Assembly (NCBI GenBank): GCA_025345505.1
Contig: JANVCC010000030.1
Coordinates: forward strand, 5,191,532-5,255,531
Direction: 5' to 3'
Length of the DNA stretch: 64,000 bases
DNA from: Todiramphus chloris collaris
Taxonomy: Eukaryota; Chordata; Aves; Coraciiformes; Alcedinidae
Part shown: piece by piece, positions 14,053 through 26,010 of the stretch
Layout of the letters: every line of letters begins with the position of its first letter
Numbering within the stretch: position 1 is the first letter of the stretch
The notes under the pieces: generated by a model
What the model was told of the DNA's origin: nothing
Database searches by the model: none
What the model saw: the letters and a program-made list of their open reading frames with translations, nothing else
Translations under genes and position numbers: made by a program

Positions 14053-14118
14053 GACCTGGTCCATACCTATCAAAGTCAATGAAAAGACTCTAAATACTAT
14101 GTAAAGGTTTAAGTTCAG
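14053..14118. repeat. Old amniote repeat copy, self-complementary family
   Basis: The sequence runs GACCTGGTCC, then CAAAGTCAATGAAAAGACTC (14071-14090), then GGTTTAAGTTCAG. It fits a decayed copy of a widespread ancient amniote repeat whose copies carry CCATTGAAGTCAATGG-type words within a self-complementary structure. The copy at 63203-63265 shares the same opening (CTGGTCCAT) and the AAAGTC core. The family assignment is from memory of the motif; I cannot give a database name. Confidence 0.45.
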
Positions 14119-15914
14119 TACACCAGTGAGCAGTAAATTCATTACACAAATGTTTTGTAGGCCAGTGGAGGACTCTTGCCACACTTTGAGACTCCATCTA
14201 TGTGTGGTAGCAAACAAAATAAAGAGGAAAGTTATCTTCAAGCTGATACTTTCAGCTTTCTTCCCAGAGCACTGTACAATTAACAGTGTTTTTTTCTTTT
14301 TTTTTTTTTTAATGAAGTGATTTTCAAGTGAATTCAAAACAGCTGAATATGGCTATAAACGGGCTATTTAATTACAAAACAACTCTATAGCTTTTGCATA
14401 AAATACCTTGGAATATCTGAATGCATTATTTGCAAGTATAAGACAAATGGTTGTGCACTTAAAGTGTCACTCATGGAGTCACCACTCTCCAAAGAAGTGA
14501 GTTAGAGCATGAACTGCCTGTGTGCACACACAAGCCATGCTCCCCTTTGCCCCAAGGGAAGAATACCCCACTGACCTACAGGGCACTGGGGAGACAGAAG
14601 TATGCATTTAGACAATTACTGTGTACTAGCTGATGAGCTGTAAGTCCTAGAGATATTATAAAACAGTCGGCTTCATGGGAAAGGTTCTCATTTCCATGCT
14701 GTAAATCTCACCAGGTTGTCTCCTGCCACTATGTTTCATATACTGTTGGCAGATAATAATAGTCTCAGTGCTTTTAAAAAGTAAATTTTCTCTCCATCAC
14801 AAGAATGATGTACAAATAGAGAGCAAACACAGACAGTCCAAAGGTTTCCCATCTCTTAAGACTTCCAGTAAGGTCAGTCCTTTTTGAAGAGCACTCAAAT
14901 ATCTGAGGAAAGAAGGAGAGTAGGGAGCAGGTAGCAAGGAGACCTTCAGAATATGTTTGTCCTGCAGAGCAGATGGCCATTGTACCCAGTGATGAGTCAC
15001 ATCACAACTTTCTGTCTCCTTGCTAATGCACAGACAGTCTAGCAAAATCAATGTAGGGCTCTTTTTAAAAAATAAATTAGCTAAAAAGTAGTTTTTTGAA
15101 AAATGTTTAGGATAAATGCAGGTGCTGGGGCTGTGTGCTGAACTAGAACACAGAACTCACCCTGTTTTATTTCCTTTTTCCTTAGATTTTTGGTTTTATT
15201 ACTAATTTAGGTTGGATTCTTTTTCTGATTTTTTTTTTCCTTTTTGATATCCTTTCCTCCATGTTTTTAAGGGTATACTATATTTCTTTGTTGTGTCTCT
15301 TATTTTCATTTTCCATAAGGAAAAAAGAATAAATTCCAGTATTAAAACACAGATCTTGTAAATGTACTGAACACATACAGTTCAAAAAGTTTTCTAGGAA
15401 GAACTGCTCTGTGTTTGCAGACCTGTGCATTTAGTCGTGGTTCAAAGATGTCAAAGCTGGGTTTTTTTCTGAGCTGTTCTAAAGTTGTCCTGGACTTTGG
15501 AACATAGATGAGGTATTTTCGGTAGACTGAGCATACCTCCTGTCAGTAATCATTAGGAAAAAAAGGGTGAAACAAACACAACATTACACAGGGCCAAAAT
15601 TATAAACAAAGAATATATTCTTACAGCTTTTTTTATAATTGCCCTTCTGCTTTTTTTCACAGCATCATATCAATCCCTGAGGGTCTTATTTAAGTTTAAT
15701 ATATGTTATCATTTAAGGTTAAGCTTAGAGTGCATCTTGCATAATTATAAGCCAAATACTTTCTTTTTTTTTTTTTTTTCATCTTTATTTAGAGATGCTC
15801 CAGGCCATGTCCTTGTGAAAATTTAGCAGCTACCAAAGCAATGACTAAAACGACTGTACTTTGCATAACGCCAGCAGTCAAAAACCTTAAAAGCTAAGTA
15901 ATACAAAACATTAA
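14119..15914. other. Non-coding DNA with poly-T tracts
   Basis: Minus-strand frames at 14014-14337 and 14774-15051 overlap each other or low-complexity sequence and show no domain. T runs lie at about 14297-14311, at 15231-15238 and at 15764-15779 (16 T). A 12-bp palindrome TGTGTGCACACA lies at 14519-14530. No gene is recognised. Confidence 0.5.
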
Positions 15915-16105
15915 TGGCTGGTCTTTTTCATGCATCTCAGCTACTTTAGCAGATGTAATATTATTAGCTGCTTCTGTTCACAGCAAATTAGATATGCAAT
16001 CGGTAGGGGTATGAGACAGATTTACAGAATATGAAAATGGCCTGTAAAAGATTATTCACAGCAGCAATTAGCGCTTGCTGAAACTTCGGGCTGGCAAAGT
16101 ATTTT
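15915..16105. promoter_or_regulatory. Possible conserved regulatory element
   Basis: This is a repeat-free block of mixed composition between two poly-T tracts. Homeodomain-like words are spaced through it: TTATTAGCTGC (about 15961), GCAAATTAG (about 15984), GATATGCAATCGG, and AGCAATTAGCGC near 16065. It includes several CpGs (ATCGG, AGCGC, TTCGG), which are scarce elsewhere in the window. CpG retention and motif density suggest constraint. This is inference without an alignment. Confidence 0.3.
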
Positions 16106-16849
16106 GTAAACAGTAAGAACCATGGTTTATTTCTAGAAGTTAATTCAGGCAAAGTACTTTATTTCCACATGCTGATGTTGTTTTCCATTCTGTGGGTGGA
16201 ATCATGGCTGTGGCAGGTGCTTGGTGGCAGTGGCTGTTGGTCGCTACTTGTTGCCAAAGGAGTTTTCCTGTTATTTCAAGTAGTGGGAATCGGCGTTGCA
16301 TAAAGGGTATATAACTGACAGGTTTTAGAAACAGTTGAGTGCAAACTGGTTGAGCATGGCAAGGCTTGATCTGCACCACAGTTCCAGATGGCTGCAAACC
16401 GTTTAAATCAGTTCTGTGACTGCGTGCTCTGGCAGTAGCATTCTGTGTTTTAGTCCCCTTGGTTTGACAGACATCTTTGATCCAGCCACACTCCATTTTG
16501 TTGATACTTTGTGTTAGCTGATTTAGCTCCAGACGGTTAAACTTGCACCATGTTGTTGCTGGAGACTACTAAGAGTAACATTTAGTCTACAAATTTTTGA
16601 ATGAGAGGATGACAATGACGAGAATCTCTCTGAACACTTTACATGTTTGGTTTTTTTTTTTTTTTTTTTCTTAAATCTAAAAGAATTCATAAAAAGTCTT
16701 CATATGATATCCTTTTACTGTAAAGCAAAACTAAAAGTAAGGTCGTGTCAGCAAGTTACTCTGGAATCAGGAGCAGAATCTAATGTTTTCTGTTATTCAG
16801 TCCTGCATTGTAATTATTAAATCAATCCCTGAAACATAATATAAACTGC
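16106..16849. other. Non-coding DNA including a 118-codon chance-like frame
   Basis: The minus strand is open from 16496 to 16140 for 118 codons. First-position G (hand-counted 27 of 118) is at the window's background level and no domain is recognised, so it is not called a gene. A minus-strand AATAAA (16158-16163 read in reverse) lies near its end but could be chance. A run of 19 T at 16651-16669 follows. Confidence 0.45.
16651..16669. repeat. Poly-T tract (19)
   Basis: An uninterrupted run of 19 T. No transposon body is recognisable on the side expected for a poly-A tail, so it is read as a slippage-grown homopolymer. Confidence 0.9.
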
Positions 16850-16961
16850 GGGCCAGGTTCTCAGATGACTTATAAACCAACCAGTCGCAGAAACTATTAG
16901 GATGGCTGAAGTCAGAGGGACCACAGTGACTTACAGTACCAGAGTAGCTGGTTCTGACTCC
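16850..16961. repeat. Old amniote repeat copy with complementary ends
   Basis: It opens with GGGCCAGGTTCTCAG (16850-16864), has GGCTGAAGTCAGAGGG in the middle (about 16904-16919), and closes with CCAGAGTAGCTGGTTCTGAC. Opening and closing segments are imperfect reverse complements. That matches an abundant old amniote repeat type with GGGCCAGAT...ATCTGGCCC ends around a CCATTGAAGTCAATGG core. Heavily diverged. Assigned from remembered motif structure. Confidence 0.4.
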
Positions 16962-17479
16962 TTTCTGAAGAGTCATTGTTACAGTTTCTAAGGATTGACT
17001 GTCTAAACTCAGTGCTATTTAAACCAAAAATGGGTAGTTGTGACATTGGGCTTTCCTTATTTTTGATTCCTTTTATTTTGAAAACAAATTGAAGGAGCAG
17101 TTTAACTGTATAATGCCATGATAAATCAGTCCATTTACATTTGGTAGAAAAAAGTCAGCATTGCCATTACTTCATAACAGGGCATGGTTATAACTATGGA
17201 ATTGATTTCAGAGTAAAGCTGATCCATTATGATTTTGTTAATATTGAATTTTAAATAGAATGATGAATTGGTCATCAGTGCAGTTAAAGAAGCAACTTAG
17301 GAAAAATCCAAACTTTGTTTACTTTTTTAATTGTGTCATTTCACTGGGCTTCCATATTAGGAAGCTCTTATAAATAATATTACAATTATAGTGTGGACAC
17401 TTGTGAAATTCAAGGGATAATCTTTGTTAGAGAGAAATTTTTCACTCATTTGTATTCACTAAAAGCCTCCACAACTTTT
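16962..17479. other. Non-coding DNA, nothing recognised
   Basis: Unique-looking AT-rich sequence. I see no gene, transposon or notable repeat in it. Confidence 0.5.
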
Positions 17480-17620
17480 GGTGTGCTGTGGGCTTGCTCT
17501 GAAAAGATGGACTAATGCTGTTGTGCTGTTTCATATCCTAATTAAAAGGTCTAATAATAACTTAAAGGAAGCTGTGGTTAATTCCTTTGTACAGGATACC
17601 TTTCCGTTTGTTTTTCTGAG
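17480..17620. promoter_or_regulatory. Possible conserved regulatory element (weak)
   Basis: This repeat-free block contains TCCTAATTAAAAGG (about 17537), CTAATAATAACTT and GTGGTTAATTCC, all homeodomain or HNF1-like words. It sits in otherwise featureless AT-rich DNA. Support is motif density only. Confidence 0.18.
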
Positions 17621-20600
17621 CTGTGTGTACCTATTCTAACATATAGATAGAGTTTAGATTTATGAGGTTATCCTAAAACCAAATGAGATTTTAGTCAGAG
17701 GAATTTGGTGTTTTTTCTTACTTCTTTTCTGGTAGAGAAACCATCCAACCAGAGATAGCTACACTGTGTCTCATCTCAGATATGTTTAACTGAACAGATA
17801 CAGCTAATGCATGCACATTCTTTGCTAGGAGATCTCTGTGATTATAAAAGTACAGAAGATAAAAAATTGGACTTAACCTGCCCATATGCTGAGAACGCAG
17901 ATCTCTTACCCTGTCTGTAAGCTACTGGAAATCCTTCTCCCAAATCTGCATTATCTAGAAGAGAAATACAAAGCAGTTATGCTGCATTCTGGTGACCAGC
18001 ATCTTTCCTGTATAGGAAGACAGAACAGAGGCTCCATCTTATTATAGTAAGAAGGAGTTTCAAGTAGAAAATGAATGATTGGAAAATGCTACTTTTCACC
18101 TACCTTTATTTTAGCTATTGTTTTCACAACTGTAATCAAAGACCAATCACAAATGATAGTGAAATGACAGCTTGCAAAACTTCCAGAAGATTTAAATGAG
18201 ATCAATTGGTAAATCAGGCTTAATTCATTAAGATGTATCTTTCAGAAGCACATATAATCTTTCTCTTCACATCTTTAATTTGGGCAGGATAATAATTGTT
18301 AATCATGTCTCCAATGAATCTCCATAGTGAAACACTTCTCTGAAGTAAACAGAGTATGTTTAGTCTCTTGGAAGAAATGCTGAACAGGGCTAAACAAGCT
18401 TTCTGCTCGTGCTGTGCAGTTTCATTAATATAAGTGGGAGTCTCAAAGATGTTCACTGACAACTGTTGGAGTGGTCTCCTGGGAAATACCAGCACTCCTC
18501 AGAGAAGTCATGTGAAAATCCTCTCCTTGGGCAATTTTCCATAACCACTGAGTTATTCCACAAGCATTCTTCTGAAATGGGTTGAGGCATTCAACACATG
18601 TGAAAATAGACATGCCACCACCCTTTATCAAATGTTCTTGAACTGCATCCAGTAAGCAGGCTTCCCAAAATTAGGTACTTCTCAGCCTGAATAGGGATGC
18701 CAAGATTTGGCTTCAGTATCATTGAAGTATATTTGTCATCCTGATCTCCAATGACAGGGGAAAAAGTTGATTGCTGCTAAGGAGAACCACCATTTTCCTG
18801 GGAATAACCCTGGCATTTGAACTATTTGGTGTGTTTTCAGCCATTTTGTGCAGAGATTTTCCTACTCTCTCCCCTGTTTCCTGATTTCACAACAAATTTT
18901 CCCTGAAATGTGCCCTTTATTTCTGAAGCAATGAGATATACAAACCTAAAACAGTATTTCCCATCACTGGAAAAATTAAATTTTTTTTTTTTTTTCTGTC
19001 CTGAAGATTATTGTCCTTTGCATCATATTTGACAAATTGTTTCCTACCACCAGAACCCCCAGACTTCTACAAACATTGGGATATTTTAATGATCTGCTTA
19101 GAGTACCAAACTATTTATGGATCCTTAAAATACTCACTTATCAGTTTTTATTCTGCCTACATGCTGTCCTTCAGTTCCTGCCATTGCATGTTTGAGTAAC
19201 TAATATTAGAATCGTTCAGAATTACAGTCAGTTAATTTCAAATGTATATGTCTCTAGATAGAAAGCTCTACATCTAAACATTAGAAGTATTTTGATAAAA
19301 TATTCTGACCAGCGGTTTAGTAGGTTGTAGGAAAATGAAGCTTCCATCTTGCTTCTGTATGTTTATATAGGTGAAATCTGCATTCATACGTTGAGGAGAT
19401 CATACAGAACAACTCAGTACTAGGGAAATGATCATCATTGCTTTTGTAAATTTGCTAAGATTTTCTGCTCTTTGAGGTACTGCAGGTGTCCTGATGAATT
19501 TATCTCAGCATAGAATAAATGAATGTCCCTTTGTATGACAAACTCCTATTAAGTGCTGCAAATGACAATGAGGTGATAACAGTCCCAGAACTGGTGAGAC
19601 CCCTCTCCAGTAGGGGTCTGCAAATCTTTGCTGGGTTTCTTAGTGCCTCACTCTCTTCACAACTTCTCTCAAAATATGACTTCCACTTCATCTTCTCATG
19701 AGGGCTAAAGTCAGGCAAAGCTCTTGGTAATGTTTATGAAGGTCAGTTTTTTCCATGTATTTGTAGATAATGTTCTGATTTTGGATGAAAAATTGATAGT
19801 GTCTAAAAATCAGACACAAATTTTTGGAGTTTTTATTAATTGGGAGTGAATCAATTTTATCCTGTGGCACAGGCTTTCTTTCTGCTGAACACTTCTCTTT
19901 CAGGTGCAGTGATTTTTTCCACAGTTAAATTGGGACAGATGCACAGACAGATACACTGTCATATATTCCCATGGTCCTGGTGTCTAACAAAGAGCTATCC
20001 AGTCAGATGACTCAAGAACAGTAGATCAACTGCCCTTTAAACCTCAAAAGATGACTAGGAAGAATTCTTATGGGAAAAAAAATTATTTCTTCACTGTCAG
20101 GAATGGGTGGACTAGTACTTGAGGAAAACTATATGAAATAACACATTCTTATCATGTAGAATGAAAAGATTAAGACACAACAAACAATTTTGTGTAACTA
20201 GAAACTGTAAACAGAGAAGCAAATGCTTCTTCTTTAGTTTGAATTTATTCATTTGCCGTTATTTCTATGTTTCCTACATGAGCTGTAGAAGTACAAATTC
20301 TCTGTGTAACCAATTAAAACAGGACCATACTAAAAAATCTAGTCCTTTGGGTTACTCTCCAGTAGAAGTTGCACTAAATTACTGCAGGAAAGTAAAGCAC
20401 ATATTTCAGCAATATGAAAGCATGCAAATATCAGGATATATTTCTTTAAGATTTTAGTTAGAGCTTTAGAAATTCTGCTTTCCTAGCTACTCAAAGTCAC
20501 GCTTGGTGCTATGCATTTCATTTTCTGTGCTTTTCACTACAGGAAATCCTGACTTTCAGCATCACGGGGATTAGGCTATTAAAAGGGTTCTTTTAGTAGC

Positions 20601-22534
20601 AGATTCAGGAATTATACAGCCTGGGACCTCAGGTCATTCTAATTCTGCAAAGATCTCCTATAGAAACTTTTTGATACACTTTTGTCATGCAAGGTAAAAG
20701 GTTGAGTGAGTTTTGCATTGTTTCCTCACAATGTTTTAACCTCTGCTCTCTGCCTAGGTTTTAACTGGCACATGTTTGGGAAGGAAACGGACAACAGGGT
20801 TGGACTTGCTGTTCCCAAAAATTGGTAGCTTGCCTTTTTTTTAACTGTTTTTTTCCAATGGTCATAGTGCTTACTCTGAGGCCACGCAGCTCTATTAATT
20901 GTGCCATAGAGGAATTGGCTAAAGATGTCTGCATAGAGATGCACAAAAGAGTGCATTTGAATTCACTTTTGATATGCAACATGGAGTGGGAGATCTGCTG
21001 AGGCAAGAGATTTTATTAATCTTTACTGCTTGAGGCTTAAGGTGCAGATCTTGCCCTGCTTTAACAGTATTTTGGGGCTTGCATTGTTGGTTCCACATCT
21101 GAGATGCAACAGGATATGAAAATGGGAGCTACTGGTAGAATAATACTCAGGTTTTCTAACCTTCTTCTGAGAAACAGAAAGTTATTTCAGGAGTGCTTCT
21201 TCACGAAGTGCAGATCATGTATATAGAAAATGGACGATTCACTTCTGTTGAACATATCATCTGAAAAACTGATGCCTACATGAGGCAAATAGAGGCTTAT
21301 AGATAGAGACACTTTTAATTCAAGTTTCAGGAAATTATTCTTTCATTTACCAAGTATTTTTTACACTAGTAGAGATGTTCAGTGTTACTGAACCGCAGTG
21401 AATTGTACCAGGAATTTTATAAACTTGCCTTTTGTCAAATGAGAAGCCAGTTGTGCCACTGAAGGTTTTCTTTGGTGGTTTGAGTAGTATTTCAGATGAG
21501 CCTCCAGTGAAATAGAGTAAAACCCTTTTGTTCAGAAAGTCATCAAAACCAGGGAGCTTATGATCTTTATCAGCAATTTATTTGCATTTGTTTTGCTACA
21601 ATATCAGAGAGGAGAAAGAGAGACAGAGAGAATTAAACAAGGAAAAAAAAAAAAAAAAGAAGTATAGCTGTTTGGCAGAGGTTCTAAAGCAAAGCCTGAA
21701 GTGTATTTATGGTTATAATTTTGCACAGATCACTTGGTGCTCTAACACCGTGCTGCTGATCACAACATAAATCACACTTTAATTTTAACCTTTGCAATTC
21801 ATCAATAGTTTCAATATCAAATATAATTCAACACTGACACGATTGGTTTACAGGTAAGTGGAATAAGAATGGAGAAGACTTAGTAATGGATTAGTTGTCC
21901 TGTCAACAGAGGCAGAAAGATTCATGTTGTCTTCTCTATGTTTCTATCACATGCACAAAGCTATAAATTATGGCAACAGCTAATCAGACACAAGAAAGAT
22001 ATATGCTGTCATTGAAAATCAGTTATTTGTACCATGTCAGCTTTAAAAATTTAGCCACTAAAAAGGATTCCATTTAATAAAAGAGCATTTTGCTGCTTCT
22101 TATGCATAGCCATATATATCTAAAGGAATTTCTTTTAATACAAATTTTTTTTTTTTTTTTGGTCATGGTATAATAGTTCTGCTTTTGAATAAGTGTTTAT
22201 GCAACTCCAGAGAATTAGCAATATTTTCAGGAAAATAATATCTTATTTGGCCAATCACTTCTTTTCTTTCTCTTCTTGGAACATGGTAAGACTGGAATTT
22301 GTCTTATTTTTCTGCTAAATGTAAAAGCACAAGATTTGTCTGCTGTGAGTTTTCTTAGTCTAAACTTGTTCACTCTGATATTGAAATTTAGAAAAATGTC
22401 AAAACTCTGAGAGTTTGAAATTTGCAACATCTCCCTGAATGTAGTCCTCCACTCTTAACCCATCAATTCAGTGGGATAAATGGGCAACTAAATCTGCATT
22501 GTGGTTGTGGCGGTGATGGAACAGGGGCCTGCAG
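17621..22534. other. Non-coding DNA, no gene recognised
   Basis: Many short frames occur on both strands, none above 98 codons and none with a recognised domain. T runs lie at 18981-18995 (15) and 22145-22160 (16). A GA-rich stretch at 21607-21632 leads into an A run at 21643-21658 (16). No clear transposon is visible. Confidence 0.5.
21607..21658. repeat. GA-rich tract followed by poly-A (16)
   Basis: Purine-only sequence of GAGAG/GACAGAG type is followed by a run of 16 A at 21643-21658. The purine strand runs almost unbroken for about 50 bp. Read as simple sequence. Confidence 0.8.
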
Positions 22535-22685
22535 ACGCCAAGGAATCCCTATCTTTGCAGGTATTAAAAATATTACTGGCCGTGACAACAAGTAATCAAT
22601 CTGATGTCGGCCCTGCTTTAAGTGAGAGTGTGGATCAGATGACCTGTAGAAGTCCCTTCCTACCTAAATTATTCAATATGGTGAC
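22535..22685 (+). mobile_element. CR1 LINE fragment, old, 3' end
   Basis: The order of conserved CR1 3'-end words is kept: ATCTTTGCAGGTATTAAAAA (about 22551), a GGCCCTGCTTTAAG equivalent near 22609, then CAGATGACCTGTAGAAGTCC and CTTCCTACCTAAATTATTCA. In intact CR1 the last block reads close to 'agatgacctccagaggtcccttccaacctaaattattctatg'-type sequence. This copy is 5'-truncated and diverged and lacks the terminal ATTCTATG repeats. The 66-codon frame at 22501-22701 is a by-product of the element. Confidence 0.75.
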
Positions 22686-23631
22686 CTGTAGCTCTTGGTA
22701 AGGTGTTTCACATTATCTTCTACTTCTTTTTCCTTTCCTTTTATCCTAAACCTGTTTGTTGGGTTTTGTTTTTTTTTTTTTTAAATCAAATCCAACAGAA
22801 GCAGAAATGCCCTTGAAGGCTCTACTTGGGATGAAAAGTCCTAAATACTCAAGAGTTTTATTCTCTCTTATCCTTATTCATTCTGTTGACTGAATTATTT
22901 CCATCATACTAAATCTTGATATGGATCTACTAATTCAATGTTGATAATAACATTCATCTTCTTTCTGCTAAACTTTATACACAGAATATTGACACATACA
23001 TTCTATGAAGTTTATGTTTTGTGATATAATGTCAGTATGCTGGAACGAAAAACAGTGACAAATCATTCTTCATCGATGTGTTGTGAGACAGCCTTCTTCC
23101 CTCTCCTTCCTCTTCCCAGGGGCTACAGGGGTTCCTGAGTAAATACTAAAGCTGTTGCACACTGACACACATTCTTCAAAACAGTTTAAGATCTTTAAGA
23201 GAAATGTTTGGAAAGCTGCCAGTACTGGGCATGGGATACTTGTCTGCATTTCTGAGATTACAGAGCGTCAGCGCTATCAAATGCACAATGAGTTAGAATT
23301 TTCCCCTAATCGAAGTTATGTCAACACTCCAAATGTTTCTCTGTTTTACATGATTTATATAGGTTGTGTGTTACCTCCAGGGAAATGCTAAAAAAACTTT
23401 TACTCTATAAAGGTGTCCAAATCTCTATGAGAAATTTTGAAGGGGGGTGGTGATGTCTTGAGTTGTTTGGGTTTTTTTACTATACCTCAACATATATTTA
23501 ATTGATGGATTAGGACTGCTCTATAAAATGTCAACATTACCTTCTAGGAAAATCAATCCTCTTAAAAATGATTAGATCTGTATGAAGTATTTTATAAAAC
23601 TATGGTTATATATTGACCGAAGAAAGCGAAA
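22686..23631. other. Non-coding DNA, nothing recognised
   Basis: A T run of 14 lies at 22769-22782. The rest is unique-looking and AT-rich. The 78-codon frame at 23155-23391 shows no domain. No gene is called. Confidence 0.5.
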
Positions 23632-24257
23632 GGACTCTTGAAGAAAGTGAAAGGATTCCTGGCTTGTATTAGAAATAGTGTGAGCAGCAGAAGTAGGGAG
23701 GTGATTGTCCCCCTGTACTCGGCACTGATGAGGCCATGTCTTGAGTATTGTGTCCAGTTTTTGGGCACCTCAATACAAGAGAGAGATTTTGGTGCTGGAG
23801 CAACTGAAGAAGAGGGCAATGAAGCTGGTGAAAGGCCTGGAGAATAAATCTCATGAAGAGTGATTGAAGGAGCTGGGACTGTTTAATTTGAGGAAGAGAA
23901 GGTTAAGGGGAGACCTCATCACTCTACAGCCACCTGAAGGACATTGTAGAGAGGTTTCTGCTAGTCTTTTCTCACAGGTAATTAGCGATAGAGCAAGTGG
24001 GAATGGATTCAAGGTGCAACAGGGCAGGTTTAGACTGGACATGAGGGAAAAATTTTTCACAGAAAAAGTTGTTGGACACTAGAATGGGCTGCCCAGGGAG
24101 GTGGTTGAGTCACCATCCCTGGATGTGTTTATGGGTCATTTAGATGTGGTGCTGGGGGACATGGTTTGGGGGCGAACTTTGTAGAGAGGGTTAATGGTTG
24201 GACTTGATGATCCCAAGGATCTTTTCCAGTCTGAATGATTCTATGATTCCGTGATTT
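23632..24257 (+). mobile_element. CR1 LINE, 5'-truncated, with 3' terminus
   Basis: About 625 bp of CR1 on the plus strand, the longest copy in the window. It begins inside the reverse-transcriptase reading frame. It ends with the diagnostic CR1 3' UTR: GGTTGGACTTGATGATCCCA (about 24195), TTTTCCAGTCTGAATGATTC, then ATGATTC-type repeats. The same subfamily occurs in reverse at 30722-31041. CR1 elements move by target-primed reverse transcription and are normally 5'-truncated, as here. It has no poly-A tail, as expected, and I could not define target-site duplications. Confidence 0.93.
23638..24082 (+). pseudogene. Remnant of CR1 ORF2 C-terminal region
   Basis: Two open pieces (23638-23847 and 23864-24082) together cover the C-terminal part of the CR1 ORF2 protein, past the reverse-transcriptase catalytic core. 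Recognisable words are [20 protein letters not shown] in the first piece and [10 protein letters not shown] and QGRFRLD in the second. The frame is broken between them, and the catalytic and endonuclease domains are absent. It is a dead fragment carried by the truncated element and is not expected to make a functional product. Confidence 0.85.
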
Positions 24258-25647
24258 TAAGGATGTCCTACACTCGTAGGAGGACATCACATGCAGTTTA
24301 TCATATATCATGAATTTTCAGTTAGACTTTAATATTTCATTTAACCATTTAGCATATACTGCTTCTTCCTTCCTTCCCTCCCTTCCTGAAATCGTATGCA
24401 AAAGAAAGTAAAACTAATCCAGATCTAGATCTCCAAAAATATTGCCAAAAAAAGTCAAGTAAAATCAGAACCTCCTAAGGAAAGATTATATGTAATGTTT
24501 TGGAGTCTGAACTTGGAGCTGTAAAGAGAATATGGTATCAACATGGCCTTTGCATTTTCCAAAATTCTTTCTCTTGTGTCACAGCATGGAATTAACCTAG
24601 ATGTTTGCCATTTTTTTTCTCCTGAGGAACTTTGTCTGAGAAGTACTGTGTGATATCTCTGGTGAAAAGTGACATAAAATATTGAAGACAAAGTATGTGA
24701 CAGTATCATTTCCTACTATTATAATAATAGGACAGTAATATGGAGCAAAAAAGAGGACAAAACCTCCTTATTTCAGATGAAATTATCTACTATCAAATAT
24801 TCCATCCTCATTCAAGTGTTTCATTGTAAAAACATAAAATGTTCAGCAGTGATGGATTGAATGGTGCTTTAACCAAAGGTTTTTATCATGTATGGAATGT
24901 TCCCTATGTCTGCTGACATCTCTAGGACAGGTGAAATCACAAGTATGGAACAAAGCCTTTATGAAGAAGAAATAGCGATAGGGCAGTGAGTTTGGCCATG
25001 TAGAGACTACTGCCTTCTTGTCTTTACAGCAGACAAATATAACAGAAATGGACTTTCAGAAAGGACCTAAGCCATGATTTATAACTTTCAGCCCTCTCTG
25101 ACTAAATTACTGCTTATGAGACTTCATTACTTTCTCAAAACCTGCCCATAATCGGAAGTAGGTAAAGGAGGAATGCTTTTTATCATTTATTTGGAGAAAC
25201 ATTGCATTCTCACCTCACAGAACAGTAATTGTACATCACTTTTCTCTGACAGATTATAGAAAAAAAAAAAAAGGCATTAGGGAGTAAGGTAAAGAGACTA
25301 ATCTTGTTGAAACATTACACTCAAGTGAGCAGCTTATGTTAGAGGAATACCATACTTTATGTTCAGGAAAGCAGTTTATTCCGTGACTGGTATACGAGAG
25401 GTGGACCATGGAAATTTGAGTTCAGTGCTTTGTGTAGGTGGTTTAGTCTGTTTAGATGGTTCTGACTGCTCAAGGACAGTCTCAGCTATATCCCCTACTT
25501 AGGTGTCCCAGTGCTTAATGTGATAGAGCTTGGGTAGCACCTACCAGTAAAATACATATAATAATACATCTCAGTACCAGAACTTTTAATGTACATTCTC
25601 TTATATAAAAGGAGATAAAAAATATCCCCAGAACATATTCTGAATAT
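24258..25647. other. Non-coding DNA with a CT-rich tract
   Basis: A (CTTC)n-like tract lies at about 24362-24389 and an A run at about 25261-25272. No gene is recognised. The region lies immediately downstream, on the minus strand, of the exon-like cluster at 25.65-27.62 kb. I see no convincing AATAAA close enough to serve as its polyadenylation signal. Confidence 0.45.
24362..24389. repeat. CT-rich simple repeat (CTTC)n
   Basis: About 28 bp of only C and T with TTCC and TCCC units. Simple-sequence origin. Confidence 0.85.
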
Positions 25648-26010
25648 TCATGGATTCATATAGGTACTGCAGTGCAGAGCTGGGACAGCTGTCAGTTCTA
25701 TTGCAAGGTGTCTTGTTTTTAAAAAATCTTCACTAAAGAAGGAAGAAAATGCTGATTGTTCTGGACTGACTCCAGTGCCATACACTTCATATTGTTCAGT
25801 AGCAAGATTAGCAACTCCTACAGCTCTGTCTTTTTGAAAAGTCACCAGAAACATCTCTGCTCCAAAAGACCAGACCATAAATACCAGTGCTTTAGATAAA
25901 GTCAATGCATCATTTCCCCTGTCATGTCCTACAGCATTTGCAGGTTTGGTTGGAAACAGTTTAGACGGCAATTTCAGACTCTCAGCTCTGAAGCAAAGGT
26001 GTAGATCTTG
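25648..26010 (-). other. Coding-like open frame, possible exon or gene remnant
   Basis: The minus strand is open for 120 codons from just after a TGA (26013-26011) to a TGA at 25650-25648. Hand-counted over the 107 codons from 25971, G falls at codon position 1 in 37, position 2 in 14 and position 3 in about 16. That is a coding-type period-3 pattern; other long frames here have about 22-25% G at position 1. The translation is Ala-rich (12 of 107), unusual for chance translation of AT-rich DNA, and includes the hydrophobic stretch ALVFMVWSFGAEMFLV. A pyrimidine-rich acceptor (…CCTTGACAAG) would start an exon at 26006; no good donor is seen, so it could be a terminal exon. I recognise no family. 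It may be an unannotated exon, a decayed gene, or chance. Confidence 0.3.

Noticed and set aside
16140..16496. 118-codon minus-strand frame as a gene
   Set aside because: G at the first codon position is at background (27 of 118), there is no domain, and no splice or promoter context supports it.
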